Shown in pieces: positions 28,285-39,700 of a DNA stretch of 64,000 bases. Below the pieces are notes generated by a model, which searched no databases, was not told where the DNA came from, and worked only from the letters and a program-made list of their open reading frames with translations. Made by a program: the position numbers and the translations under genes. The stretch spans positions 267,501 through 331,500 of the forward strand of contig CAJNDS010002790.1 in assembly GCA_905221605.1 (NCBI GenBank), in the 5' to 3' direction. How positions within the stretch are numbered: the stretch's first letter is position 1; the number at the start of each line of letters is the position of its first letter. The DNA is from Symbiodinium natans. Its lineage: Eukaryota > Sar > Dinophyceae > Suessiales > Symbiodiniaceae.

Positions 28285-28489
28285 TTGGGATGTTCCCCCT
28301 TATACTACCAGTCCTTAATAGGGTTTATGATCGGGGCGTACTATTTTCACAAGTATGATCCCCACTTGGAGGTTCATGGTACGCACTTCAGGGGCTTATA
28401 AGTGGGTTATAAGGACAGTGATATTTAATTAATAAGTACCATGAACCTCCAAGATTCAGGACTGTTAGTATCAGGGGGAACATCTCAAG
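28285..28489. mobile_element. Family-A element interrupted by a family-G element
   Basis: The left arm TTGGGATGTTCCCCCTTATA is at 28285 and the right arm GACTGTTAGTATCAGGGGGA ends at 28489. Between them sits a complete family-G element (28365-28453). Confidence 0.88.
28365..28453. mobile_element. Inverted-repeat element, family G, nested
   Basis: Terminal inverted repeats CTTGGAGGTTCATGGTAC and GTACCATGAACCTCCAAG, perfect over 18 bp; the interior contains GGGGCTTATAAGTGGGTTAT. A second copy lies at about 56130-56270. Confidence 0.9.
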
Positions 28490-28689
28490 CCGCCAGTGTG
28501 CACACGCTGCTTGGGGAATGAAACCCTGAAGCATTCAACGCCCAATGAAGTGGAAGCACCTGAAGCGCGAATTGTAAACGACAGCCCCCCAAACCCTAAC
28601 CCTAAACCCTAAGCTCTAAAACCCTAAACCCTAAACCCCAAAACCCTAAACCCTTAAGCCCTAAACCCTAAACCCTCCTCCCTCCCCCT

Positions 28690-28745
28690 CCCTTCACGCC
28701 GGTGGTCCTGCAGGCTGCGGAAGGCAGGCGACGGCCTTCCGAAGC
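28690..28745 (-). CDS. Possible exon, ankyrin-like helix
   Basis: After AACACCAG the minus strand reads ELRKAVACLPQPAGPPA. A short GC-rich island between heptamer arrays. Weak. Confidence 0.3.
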
Positions 28746-28784
28746 TCCTGGTGTTTAGCGTTTAAGGCTTAAGGGTTAAGGGGG

Positions 28785-28903
28785 TAGGGTTCAGGGTTCA
28801 GGGTTCAGGGTTCAGGGTTCAGGGTTCAGGGTTCAGGGTTCAGGGTTCAGGGTTCAGGGTTCAGGGTTCAGGGTTTAGGGTTTAGGGTTTAGGGTTTAGG
28901 GTT
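28785..28903. repeat. Pure TTCAGGG array changing to TTTAGGG
   Basis: About twelve consecutive TTCAGGG units (28785-28872) are followed by five TTTAGGG units. This is another homogeneous variant block. Confidence 0.95.
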
Positions 28904-28980
28904 CCTATCTCAAGCCTCGCAGTCCGAGACATCTGGGCTCTCCCTTTCAACCCTACACCTTTAAACCGTTTAAAGCCTTG

Positions 28981-29104
28981 CTGGACCCAAGAGTATCGCC
29001 CAGGAATGAGAAGGGCACCCTTCTTGGTCTTAAAAAGGGGGCTTCTCAGGGAACCTAAGACTAAGCCCTTGAACAAAGGAACTAGAACCTGCTCTGGGTC
29101 CTAG
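28981..29104. mobile_element. Inverted-repeat element, family B
   Basis: CTGGACCCAAGAGTATCGCC at the left and CCTGCTCTGGGTCCTAG at the right; the interior AATGAGAAGGGCACCCTT and GGGAACCTAAGACTAAGC is shared with the copies at 33440 and 7268. Confidence 0.8.
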
Positions 29105-29329
29105 CGTAAAGCCCCTCCCCCACACCGTTTCTTCGGTGGGGCTCGGCCCCCTGGGGTGGCGGGGGCCGACGCGCCGGGCGCGGGTGTGCTGGAGCCGCAT
29201 CCCTGGGATGAGCATCCTCCTCCTGGGCTTCCTCCGCCGCCCCTGGAACCTTTCAACCCGAAGACCTGGAACCGCAGTACAAGCCCTGCACCATTCAAAC
29301 TTCAAAGCCCTTGAACACCCCAAAGACCC

Positions 29330-29905
29330 TCACCCCTATGAACCCGAAACCCTACAAGCCCCTGAAGAAACCGCAAAAGCCCTGAAGAAGCCCCCTTTAA
29401 GCCTTATCAACCCTCCCACCCAACCAAAAAAACCTAAAAGCGGTATAGACACTAACAACTCCATAAAGCCTGTAAACCTTACCAGCCTTACAAACCTTAT
29501 GAACCTTCTAAACCCTACAAACCCGGTAAACCCTATGAACCCAGAAACCCTGAAGAAACACTAAAGAAACCGTAAACAAAACCCTGAAGAGGCCCCAAAG
29601 AAACCCTAAAGAAACCCTGAAGAAATTCTGAAGAAACCGTAAAGAAACCCTGAAGAAACCCTAAAGAAACCGTAAAGAAAACCCTGAAGAAACCCTGAAG
29701 AAACCCTGAAGAACCCTAAAGAAACCCTAAAGAAACCGCAAAACAAAACCCTAAAGAAACTCTGAAGAAACCCTAAAGAAACTGTAAAAAAAAACAAGAG
29801 GCCCTAAAGAAACCCTGAAGAAACCGTAAAGAAACCCTGAAGAAACCCTGAAGAAACCGTTGAAAAAACCTGACGAGGCCCTATGAACTCTATGAAACGT
29901 ATAAA
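29330..29905. repeat. Minisatellite of about 11 bp, AAACCCTGAAG-like
   Basis: Nearly 50 imperfect units of AAACCCTGAAG, AAACCCTAAAG and AAACCGTAAAG. The unit looks like a heptamer extended by GAAG. The apparent proteins of repeated FFRVSSGFLYG on the minus strand are translations of this repeat. Confidence 0.9.
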
Positions 29906-30373
29906 CCCTGAAGAAACCCTGAAGACACTGCAAAAAAACAACAAAAAAAAACGAAGAAACCACCCCCCAAAAAAACTAAAACAAAAAAAACGGCCCTCGC
30001 CTTTGCTTGACAGCCGACGCCTTTGGCGACGAACCGCCCGGCATCTCCTCTTGTCGCAAAGTTGCGACTCAGACAAAGGGGTTCGAAGGGTTTAGTGTTT
30101 AGGGTTTGGGGTTTGGGGTTTGGGGTTGCGGTTTTAGGGTTTGGGGTTTGGGCTTTCATATTTAGGGCTGGTGTAAAGACGCAACTGTAGGGTTGAAAGC
30201 TCGCTTGAGGGGGGAGGACTCCGTACCCCCAACCCCTTTGTAAGGACTGGGGACCGCCGACCTTGGCGGCACCTGTATGTATGGAGCATGGTTAGGTTTA
30301 GGATTTGGGGTTTGGGGTTTGGGGTTTAGGGTTTAGGGATTTAGGGATTTGGGGATTTAGGGATTTAGGGATT

Positions 30374-30441
30374 TTGGGGTGTCCCCCTCCTTATACTAAG
30401 AATCCCGACTACGGACTGTGAGTACAAGGGGGAACATCCCA
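30374..30441. mobile_element. Family-A element, shortened
   Basis: TTGGGGTGTCCCCCTCCTTA and GGACTGTGAGTACAAGGGGG with GAACATCCC at the end; the central part is missing. Confidence 0.7.
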
Positions 30442-30479
30442 ACTGATATTCCTTGTTTAAGGAACTCTACATTCATTCC

Positions 30480-30593
30480 TAGACCTGGGAGTAGCCTGGG
30501 AATAAAAAGGGTGCTCTTTTTGGTTTTAAGGGGATTATAAGGGAACCCCAACCTTAAAAAAAAAGAAAAAAAAGGGCCTACTCCCGGTCCTTG
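30480..30593. mobile_element. Family-B element
   Basis: AGACCTGGGAGTAGCCTGGG at the left and GGGCCTACTCCCGGTCCTTG at the right, with an A-rich insertion at 30558-30576. Confidence 0.75.
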
Positions 30594-31025
30594 ACACTCA
30601 GACACCAAGAACAGTGATGTCCATAAACCTGCTTCAAAGAGTTTCGAGCGGCTTCCCGGGCGCTTGATGGCCCTAAACCCTGAACCCTGAACCCTAAACC
30701 CGAAGCCCTAAGCCCTAAACCCTGAACCTTAGGTGAGTGCTTGGCATTTCGAAGTTCGTTAAGGCTTCGGGAAGCTTCGCGTCCACGAGGGGTTAACACC
30801 TGCGTTTAGGGCTTAGGGCTTGGGGTTTAGGTTTTTTAGGGCTTGGGGCTGACAGTTCCCGGGTTTTTAGGTCTAAGGCTTACAATTCCTGGGGTTTAGA
30901 TTTAGGTCCCAAGTCCTGTTTCTAGCTTGGCTTAGACATTTGGGGGTCAAGGTTAAGGGAGTTTAATGAAGGCTTGCGGGTGACCCTAAACCCTAAACCT
31001 TAAACCCTAAACCCTAGACCCTAAC

Positions 31026-31088
31026 GGAGTTAGAGCGGTCCTTGCCGCTGCTGGCAGCGTGGCGTAGCACCCTGGGCGTGGTGGCATC
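31026..31088 (-). CDS. Exon with ankyrin-like repeat, DATTPRVLRHAASSGKDRSN
   Basis: 21 codons in phase 0. The acceptor is TGCCAAG followed by G; the donor is GT (GTTAGGGT, a degenerate heptamer). TPRVLRHAASSGK fits the TPLHxAAxxG consensus of an ankyrin repeat. Confidence 0.6.
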
Positions 31089-31155
31089 CTTGGCAGGAGG
31101 TGTGTGGCTCCACAGATTTTCCCCGAAGCTGTGTACTTTGGGGGGTTTGAAAGGC

Positions 31156-31216
31156 CCTAAACCCTAAACCCTAAACCCTAAACCCTAAACCCTAAACCCT
31201 AAACCCTAAACCCTAA
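31156..31216. repeat. CCCTAAA array
   Basis: Eight perfect heptamers. Confidence 0.95.
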
Positions 31217-31515
31217 AAGCCCTAAGCCTTAAGCCCCAAACCCTAGGGTTTGAAGTCCTTTTGAGGTGCCTGGTCCCATGTGGCCAGTAAGGGTTCGGGT
31301 TCGCCAGCAGGGCGAACCAAAAGACAAGTTCAACAACGCAAGCCCCTCATTAGTGCTTGATGGGTTTATAAGTTGGGATGCAAGCTGCAAGGATCTTCAA
31401 ACTTTAGCCTAAACCCTAAACCCTCTAAACCCTCTAAACCCTATAAACCCTATAAACCCTCTAAACCCTATAACCCCTATAAACCCTAAACGCTAGCGGC
31501 AGCTCATAGACTGAA

Positions 31516-31633
31516 GGAACCAAAGGGCCCAATGCCCCTTAATTCAGGAATAGACCTTAACTCATAAAGGGATCCTTAATAATTATGATGTTAGGTTTAT
31601 TCCTCAATTAAGGGGGATGTGGGCTCTTTGGGA
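31516..31633. mobile_element. Inverted-repeat element, family L
   Basis: CCAAAGGGCCCAATGCCCCT with TAATTCAGGAATA at the left; TATTCCTCAATTAAGGGGGA and GGGCTCTTTGGG at the right. An open island (minus, SFAAFQELVDHQFFPKEP, 31630-31680) begins exactly at its right end. Confidence 0.8.
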
Positions 31634-32593
31634 AAAAACTGATGGTCGACAAGCTCCTGGAAAGCAGCAAAACTAGCTTTTGGGGACCCTATGAACGGTA
31701 AAAGGGTTTGTGCTTCACATACCTTGATAGGGATTTTAGTAGGGTAGGGTATATGGCCCCCAGTTTTAGGGTTTGTTTGGTCCGCAAGGTCAAAGCACAG
31801 CGACAGCGACCGAACGAAAACCAGGAATGAAGAGCTCCAAGCCCTCTATGGCCAGTTTCTTTCCGAAACACCAAGCTGACGGCCCGTATGCACCCTGGTC
31901 CTAAGACTTTCAGTCTGAAAACCCCTGGGAATCCGAAGCCCCCAAACCCTGAACTCCAATCCGGGTTTAGGGTTTAGGGTTTAGGGTTTCGGGCTTCCTA
32001 AGCCTCCCCCCCCCCCCCCCCCTCCCCGCCCCCCTTGGGCTCCGGACGCTGTGGCCGCTGTGTACCTTGGACATCCTCAGTGCCGAGGCGTGCACGATGC
32101 TCTTTGCCGCGCCTGGAGGAGTTTAAGGTTTACAGGGGTTTAGGGTTTAGGGTTTAGGGTTTGGGGTTTGGGGTTTAGGGTTTGGGGTTTAGGGGGTTTA
32201 CGGGGTTTTGCAGGGGAAGAGTTTGTCGGCTGGGGCAAGGGTTGAGGGGGAGGTGCACAGGGTTTGTAGTAGTATAGGGTATATGACCCCAATTTTAGGG
32301 TTCTTTTGGTCTGCAAGGGCTGCCACACGTGGGGGAAAGAGATGCCCACGCGGCTTGCGCTTGCCTTTCTGCCTCTCCACGCCCTCCAAACGACACTGCT
32401 CGAAGACAGCAACTGCAAGAAGCAAAGCGCAGGGAACCCTCCTAAACCCTAAACCCTGAACCCTGAACCCTGAACCCTGAACCCTGAACCCTAAACCCTA
32501 AACCCTAAACCCAAGTGTCTGCTGGAGGCGCCGTTAGGGCTCAGGGTTGTCGGGCTTAGGGTTAACGTTTAGGGTTGCTGTGTGTTCATCTGC

Positions 32594-32691
32594 CGAATTG
32601 AGCCGACGGCCCCTGAAACGATCAAGCCTAAACTGTCAACCCGAGATGTCAAATCAAAGCGTACCCCACGAAGACTGAAGACTGCCGCCGT
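32594..32691 (-). CDS. Exon of unknown family, TAAVFSLRGVRFDLTSRVDS
   Basis: 32 codons plus two bases. The acceptor is ACCCTATAG; the donor is GC (GCAGATGA). The frame continues LGLIVSGAVGSI. The composition suggests beta strands; no family recognised. Confidence 0.5.
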
Positions 32692-32896
32692 CTATAGGGT
32701 CCTTAATATATATTTATATATATATATGTATATATATATATACTCCGTGCTACTCCCTAAGCTTCCCTGAGGTTCCCTAGGTACCTACCCCTCCAACCCT
32801 ATAAGCCTTGCACAGCGCCGGCCACCGCGCCCACCGCATGGAACTTTCGACGGGAGGAACTCAAGACAGCCTGCCGCGGCTGCTTTGGTTTCTTGC

Positions 32897-32954
32897 AGGC
32901 TGGGCTAGCGCATCCCTTTCCTTAGGCATGCCAGCAAACCGAATGCCAAACGCC
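32897..32954 (-). CDS. Exon of unknown family, AFGIRFAGMPKERDALAQP
   Basis: One base and 19 codons. The acceptor is CTTACAG followed by G; the donor is GC (GCAAGAAA). Protein-like composition; no family recognised. Confidence 0.5.
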
Positions 32955-33184
32955 CTGTAAGCGTGTGGGTCAGTTGGGGTTTGCAACCTTTAAAGAGGCA
33001 TCTCCAGGGTCTTTGCTGGAGGGATACTCAGTGACTTAGTGCGACACCTCGGGGGCGTTCTGGTGAACCCAGAAACCTGCTTATGCCCAAGGCCCGAAAC
33101 CCCCACAGACAGAGCAAAACTACAGCCTGATGTGCCATATTCCAAACAAGGGTTTATGCAGGGATTCAGGTTTGGAGTTTTGTT

Positions 33185-33256
33185 CTAGACCCGAGAGTAA
33201 CCTAGGGATACACAGGTACCCCTGCAGGTTTAAACGGACATATACGGGAAATTACA

Positions 33257-33287
<31 letters not shown>

Positions 33288-33326
33288 AAATCGGAGGGAG
33301 GAATACGGGCCTACTCTGGGTCCTAG
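33185..33326. mobile_element. Family-B element with an inserted C-run/A-run tract
   Basis: Ends TCTAGACCCGAGAGTAACCT and GGCCTACTCTGGGTCCTAGT. In the middle, where other copies have AAGAAAGG, it carries a run of 19 C and 12 A. Confidence 0.85.
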
Positions 33327-33439
33327 TTATACAGTGTTTGCGCTTTATTTGAGGTTTCCATCATCGGGCTTTGGGGTCTGGGATTGGGGTGCGGTGTACG
33401 CAAGTGTCTGGGCTCAAAAGAAGGTCGCGGAGGCCTGAA

Positions 33440-33552
33440 CTAGACCCAAGAGTAACCTAGGAATGAGAAGGGTGCCTTTTTGGTTTACATGGGGGCTTAT
33501 AAGGGAACCTAAACCCTGGAAACAGGAAAGAAGGGCCTACTCCGGGTCCTAG
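33440..33552. mobile_element. Family-B element (best copy)
   Basis: CTAGACCCAAGAGTAACCTA at the left and GGGCCTACTCCGGGTCCTAG at the right: terminal inverted repeats of about 16 bp with mismatches. Interior GGGGGCTTATAAGGGAACCT. Confidence 0.88.
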
Positions 33553-33704
33553 TGAATCTCAAACCCGACCAAGTCACGAACCCTAAGTTCTGAGGGCTCT
33601 GATGGCTAAGGGTTGAGGGGTTTAGGCGGCTCAGGGGTTTAGGGCTTTAGGGTTTTAGGGGGTAAGGCTTGGGGTTTAGGATTTCAGGGTTGAACCCTCT
33701 ATCA

Positions 33705-33770
33705 TTACTTGTGCTCAAGCACGGCGACCGCCTCTTTCAGCTTCTGGAATGCGCCCTGCGCTCCCAAGTT
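33705..33770 (-). CDS. Terminal exon, NLGAQGAFQKLKEAVAVLEH
   Basis: The acceptor GAACCCAAG precedes NLGAQGAFQKLKEAVAVLEHK and a TAA-TGA-TAG cluster of stops. It is helical. The likely 3' end of the ankyrin-rich transcription unit immediately to its right. Confidence 0.55.
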   Translation of the reverse strand, partial: NLGAQGAFQKLKEAVAVLEHK

Positions 33771-36700
33771 CTTGGGTTTAGGGTTTAGGGTTTAGGGTTA
33801 GGGTTTAGGGTTTAGGTTCAGGGTTTAGGGTTTAGTCCGAAATCTCGGCCCTTTTCAGTCACCCCCAAAATCGTGCTATCCAATGATGCTAGGAACACCC
33901 AAGCACAGTTTCACAGTTTGGGACACCCCCCCCCCGCGCCGGTCCCGGTTTGGGAAGGGGGAGGAGGAGGGAACCCAAAATCCCCTAAACCCTAAACCCT
34001 AAGCACTAAACGCTAGGCAGGGGCTGTTGTGAGGTGGAGCTTCCTTTGGGGGTAAGGAGAGGGTGTTGGCCAGATCCAGAATATCCTGTGGGGTACCCAA
34101 AATATTAGGGGCCGCCTGAGAATACCAACCCCAACAGCCCTAAAGAGTGCTCCCCTTCCTTGGAGACGGAAAGAACTCTAAAATTGCGGGGGGTCATAAA
34201 CCCTAAACTACTATAATTCCTATTAAGGTATATGAACCATAAGCCCTTTATATAGTTCTTGTCCTCCCCAAGGTTGTAGCTCACACCCCCAAGTTCAGAC
34301 ATACGTTACATGACCTGTTTGCTGCGACGTACATAGTTCCCTAAACCCTAAACCCTAAACCCTAAACCCTAAACCCTAAACCCTAAACCCTAAACCTGTG
34401 ACTCCCAACTTCGGAAAAACTATGAAAAGGCAAGCTGTCCTGAAATCTCTTCCAATGTTCCCGCGAGCATGACTTAAGAACTTCGTAAGGTTGACAGCAA
34501 CCAGGTTCATCACCCAAAATCCAAGGCTTTGATTTCAAGTCTAGGGGGATCAAGTACCTAACTAGCAATGGTAGAACCTTACGCGTACGACCCACTTGCT
34601 GAAGGAGATCGTGGAATTTAGTTACAAGCCATTGTTGCTATAACCCAACGAGGCTAACCTCGCCCCTGACTATACTACTGACTATTCTCTGGCGCACCGG
34701 TTGTCCCAGAAGCCAATTTCATCCTCTTCCAATACTCCCGGCCATCCAAACAATTTTACCGACAAATCATAAATGACCTCCAATCATGCTAACCAAACTG
34801 TCTCGCGATTGTCATGTTCAACTTGGGGGTAGGGCATGTATTTGATTACAAGTCGCACATGTCGTGAAACATGTATGCAGGGTTTGTCACTGCCCTGGCC
34901 TGTTGGCCCAACTTTTCGGCCAGCACAAGTGGTGTTGGAGCCACCTCCGACGGATGGGGATCTGGGGCCTCTAGGGGGTTTGGGGTTGAGGTTTACAACT
35001 AGTTGCTGAAGAACCCCCCAAAAAGCCAAAGACAATAACCCCTACATGGCCCTTCTAAGCCTTTCATTTTTTAGGAGGTTCTCAAGTGTTTCGGGCCAGC
35101 TTTGTGATATCACACAATTTCAGGCCCAGGCTCTTGGGTTTGCAGGGCTTAGGGCAGCTTTTCCGCGGCTGTTTAAACGTGTGCGGCCCTTTTCGTGTCA
35201 AGCCTCGCGGCCCCTCACAGAAAGACCCACTGCAAGCCCCCAGCAAAGGCACGAGGGGCTCAACCCTAGACCCGAGACCCGAAACCCTAACCTAAACCCT
35301 AGACCCTAAACCCAAGAGCCCCCTAGCCCCGACAAAGACCACAGCTGTAGCCCTAAATACCCCCAACACCACACATGCCTCAAACCCCAAAGCCCTGGAA
35401 CCCATACTTTCACGAGGTCATGATCCGACGCCCTGAAGCCTAATCTCCCCTGCCCTCGACCACCCACATACCCGTTCAGCTACCCTATCAAGGAACACTT
35501 AGGGCCCGGGTGAGAGGTACCCGGGGGATCCTGGCACACAGCTAAGCCAGAACACCTCAAGCCCTAAACCTACACACAAAACCCTAAACCCCTCAACCCC
35601 TGAAACCCGGTGAAACCCCCCTTACACTTGGGATGTTCCCCACTTACACTGACAGAATAGGGATTCTAGTACCCCCGATTACGATCCCTACTACGGGACT
35701 GTTAGTAAAGGGTGGAACATTCCAACCTTAAACCCCTCTCCTCGCCAACCTCCATGGGTTCACTACCTCCCCTCCATACTCCCCCCCAGAATTAAGGCTA
35801 TTTAGGGATGAATTAAGCCTAATTGTGGTCATTTAAGGGGGGAGCCTAGGGGGGGGGGGGGGGGGGTAGTATAGAGGCGGGTAGTAGCCCTAAACCCTAA
35901 ACCCTAAACCCTAAACCCTCAACCCTGAAGGGCAGTGTAGGGGTAGTAGGGGAACCCCCCTGAAACCTGGTTCGGAAGAAGTTTTGGGGCCCAAAGCTCT
36001 CACCTCGCACTGCTCGATGAGCACCTTTGTCTCCTCCAGGTCCAGGTTGATGGTTGTGAGTGCTTTGATCTATAGGGTTTGAGGATTTTACCAACATGGT
36101 TTTCCAAAATACCCCTTACAGGGGGCCATTAGTTAGGGTTAAACCTAAACCCTAAACCCTAGACCCTAAACCCTGAACCCTAAGCCCTACAGAGCCTAAA
36201 CTTACCCTAAACCCTAAACCCTAAACCCTAAACCCTAAAACCCTAAAACCCTAGAACCCTCAACCCTAAACCCTAAACCCTAACCCGAAACCCTAAACCG
36301 TTGAGCTGACGGCCGTTTCGGGTTTGTAGCTCTTCTGCTTCCCCCTGTATCCGGCTTCAGGGTGCAGTGAGGGCCTAGATTTCAAGTTACCGCCCCCATT
36401 TGGGGTTTCGGGTTTGAAGGCTTGAGGGTTTCAGGGTTTGAGGGTCTGAGGGTTTGAGGGTTTGAGATTTTAGGGTTTAGGGAAGGGTCTTTTTTCTGCC
36501 GGTGGAGGAGGGGCCGAACCTGGACCTAATTTTATGGTCAGCAACCCCAAGCCCTAAACCCTTAAACCCTCAACCCCAAAACCCTAGACTAGAAGGCCCG
36601 AGACCTGGTCGGGTGTTACAGGCGTTTTGGCCTGAGGACAATTGTGTAGTGAAAGACCCCTAAACCCTAAACCCCTAAACCCCGAAACCCCTAAACCCCG

Positions 36701-39700
36701 AAACCCCTAAACCCCGAAACCCCTAAACCCCCCTAAACCCCTAAACCCCCCTAAACCCCTAAACCCCTAAACCCCTAAACCCCTAAACCCTGAGCCCCTA
36801 CAGTGCAGCATCCCCGATGTCCGATCCCTAAGCTCCAGTAAATTACTGTTTGCTTAAGAACCCCCCCCCCCCCAAAAAAAAAAAGAAACAAACAAGTTCC
36901 TCCATTTAAGGTCAATGTAGGGATGACTATCTTGGGGGTTCTTCAAGTCGTAGTAAAACCCGAACCCCTAGAGTCTGAGGTGAAGTCGGTGCCTCTTTTG
37001 AGACTCAAGGACTTGCATGTCAAGCCTTTTTTTGCATGGCATCGCAGTTTTTCTTGACCCACCTAAGTATGGGAGCCTTCTGAATAGTTGGGTTTAGGTG
37101 GGGGTTTAGGATTTCGGGCTTTGGCATATACGGTTCCCTAAACCCGATAACCCTAAAACCCGAAAACCTTAAACCCTAAACCCTAAACCCTAAACCCTAT
37201 AACCTTAAACCCTAAACCCTAAACCCTAAACCCCGCACGAGGGCAGCTGGGTCCTTGGTGCCATGGAACTTCACTGTCAGGTTGTTGCCGGCCAGACCAC
37301 GCACCAGGGCCAACTGCCATTCTGCGCCCACCTCGCTTTTGAAGGGTTTGGGATTTAGGGTTTAGGGCTTGGGGTTTATAAGGTTTTAGGGTTTAGGATT
37401 TATAAGGTTTAGAGGGTTTATAGTAGGGTTTATGGGGTTGATAGGGTTGGATGGGGTTTAGGGCTTAGTTACATGGGCCGTGAATATGGTCCCCTAGCTT
37501 GCTTGAAGGTCTCTGCAGTATTGGCCCTTGAGTTGGTGGGGTCAAGAAGGGCTGTGTTCTGAGGGTTTTCAGCGTCCTTGAGAAGGGGGGTGTAATGATT
37601 CCAAAGTGATGGTCAACCCTCGAAAGGGACCCCAATTTAGAGAAGCCCTCGTAGATAAGCAAGGGTACTAGTATACCTTAAGTTGGGTGCTCCTACACTG
37701 TACATAAACTAAACAAGACGGAACCCTCAGAAGAGAACGTGAATCCTACTGCGTACCCTCCATGGAGTTTCCTGAAGTCGGATACTTTGTTTTCTTATTT
37801 TCAATTTTTTGGGCCCCCTAATTACATTAGCGGCCAAGTGGCATCCCTGCTTTGGTAAAAAAAACCCTGTAATATTTTCCCAGAAATTTCAGGGTTCAGG
37901 GTGCCAGCGTACCCGTCCAATCGGTTCAGCGCCTGAGGGTTAAAGGATAAAGGGCATACACCCCAAACCCAGAACCCGAAACGGACGAAACCAAAAACAA
38001 GGCCTAACATCCCTCCCCCCCTCCCACCCACCCCAACCTCTTCATCAGCTTCACGCGTCCGCACCAAGACCACCGAACCGTCGTCCAACTTGCCGGGCCC
38101 TGCGGAGGGACCGTTTAGGGTTTAATTTTGGGGGTTAGGGTTTAGGGTGTTTAAGGGCGTTTAAAGGTGTTTAAAGGTGTTGAAGGGTGTTTAAGGGTGC
38201 TTTTTCTGGGCCTCTGATAGGTCAACCTTGTTGCTTAAGTCGCAATAAAGCATCGATCGAAGCTTCCACCTTGAAAACGAAAGAAAGGCAACACGGTAGG
38301 TCTGGTGGTACTACAGTAATAGCGTACCTGAAGGCTCCAATTCGACCTAAAGCCCCCCATAAAATGGGTTAAGGGCCGACTCTGGGTCCCAGGCTACAAG
38401 CCGCACTGCGCTAGGAAACTGTCACAGGAAATTGTCTTGGTTTAGGGTTTAGGGCATTAGGGTTTAGGGTTTTAGGGTTTTAGGGTTTAGGGTTTAGGGT
38501 TTAGGGTTTATGAAAAAATGCATAAGGTATAATCTGAGCAGGAATCAGAACACACACACACACACACACGAAGCTTTCTGATCGACGGTACAGTCGAGCA
38601 TTTTCCTCGTGTTCTTGTTTAATTCACGACATCAGCATGTGCTTGCAGGACGACATGTATTACAGACTTGACCCCCAAAAACCGAAACCCTAACCCTACT
38701 AGCTCTGGTCCCTCATACTTCAGCCCGAATGAACCCTAGTAAGCCCCAAACCCCTCTGAGCCTAAACCCTAAACCCTAAACCCTAAACCCTAAACCCTAA
38801 ACCCTAAACCCTAAACCCTAAACCCTAAACCCTAAACCCTAAACCCTAAACCTAAACCCTAAATCCCGCATCCGGCGAGCCGCCCATGTGCTTGTCGAAA
38901 GGCACCCCCATCTCGATCAGCGCCTCTAAACCCCAAACCCTAAACCCTACAAAACCCTGAACGCTAAACCCTTAACCCCTGAAGCCCTAAGACTCCTACG
39001 GCTGAAGAGCTGGTTGAGGGTTTAGGGGTTGTAGGTTGGGATGTTCCCCCTTCTACTAGCAGCCCTCAATGTGATAATCGGGTGCTACTAGAATCCCAAT
39101 TAAGGACTGCTAGTATAAGGGGGCACATCCCAAGTTATAGGGTTCATCTGAGGACCAGGGTTTGAGGCCCATTTTTTTTGGCTTGGGGAATGAGTCGTTT
39201 TTGTTTTGGGGCTTGCAACGTCTTTAGGAGGCGGGCGTAGAGTTCTCGGTGAAGATCTCAACTCAATGAAGCTGCCATGCACTACCTCCCCACTGCCAGC
39301 ACGACTCGTTGCAGACCCAAACCCCAGACCCAAAGCCCCTGTCAAGGCCCTGGGCGTTGCAAGTATGACGACCGACAATGACCGCCTAAGGCTGTAATCA
39401 GGTTTAGGGTTTATTCATGTTTTCCTGTTATCTGCTTGCCCGGACCTGAACCCTAAATTGCAACAGAGGGGTTTCGGGCAACTGCACATTTTATCAGCAT
39501 TTAGAATGGGGACATCTTGGCGATTAATTATACTGGGCTACCGGTAAGTTTCTTACCAGGTGCCGTCGCAGTACGATTGACCGAGGAAAAGGTCGAGCCC
39601 TAATCCATAAACTCTAAGCCTACAAGGAAAATGACCATATAAAGCAGGGCGTGTAGTTCCAGTATCCCCGAAAGGACGCCCCACATGTACACTCAACACT

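Noticed and set aside
29606-30076. Minus-strand frames with repeated FFRVSSGFLYG
   Set aside because: Pure translation of the AAACCCTGAAG minisatellite; no splice signals and all frames of the repeat are open.
32198-32425. Minus-strand frames of 75-92 codons as a gene
   Set aside because: They combine a repeated short element (GTAGTATAGGGTATATGACC, also near 31740) with heptamer translation; only the part 32320-32425 could be an exon and it lacks clear borders.
39206-39397. Plus-strand frame RRVLGEDLNSMKLPCTTS
   Set aside because: Both strands are open and neither has convincing splice borders; left unassigned.
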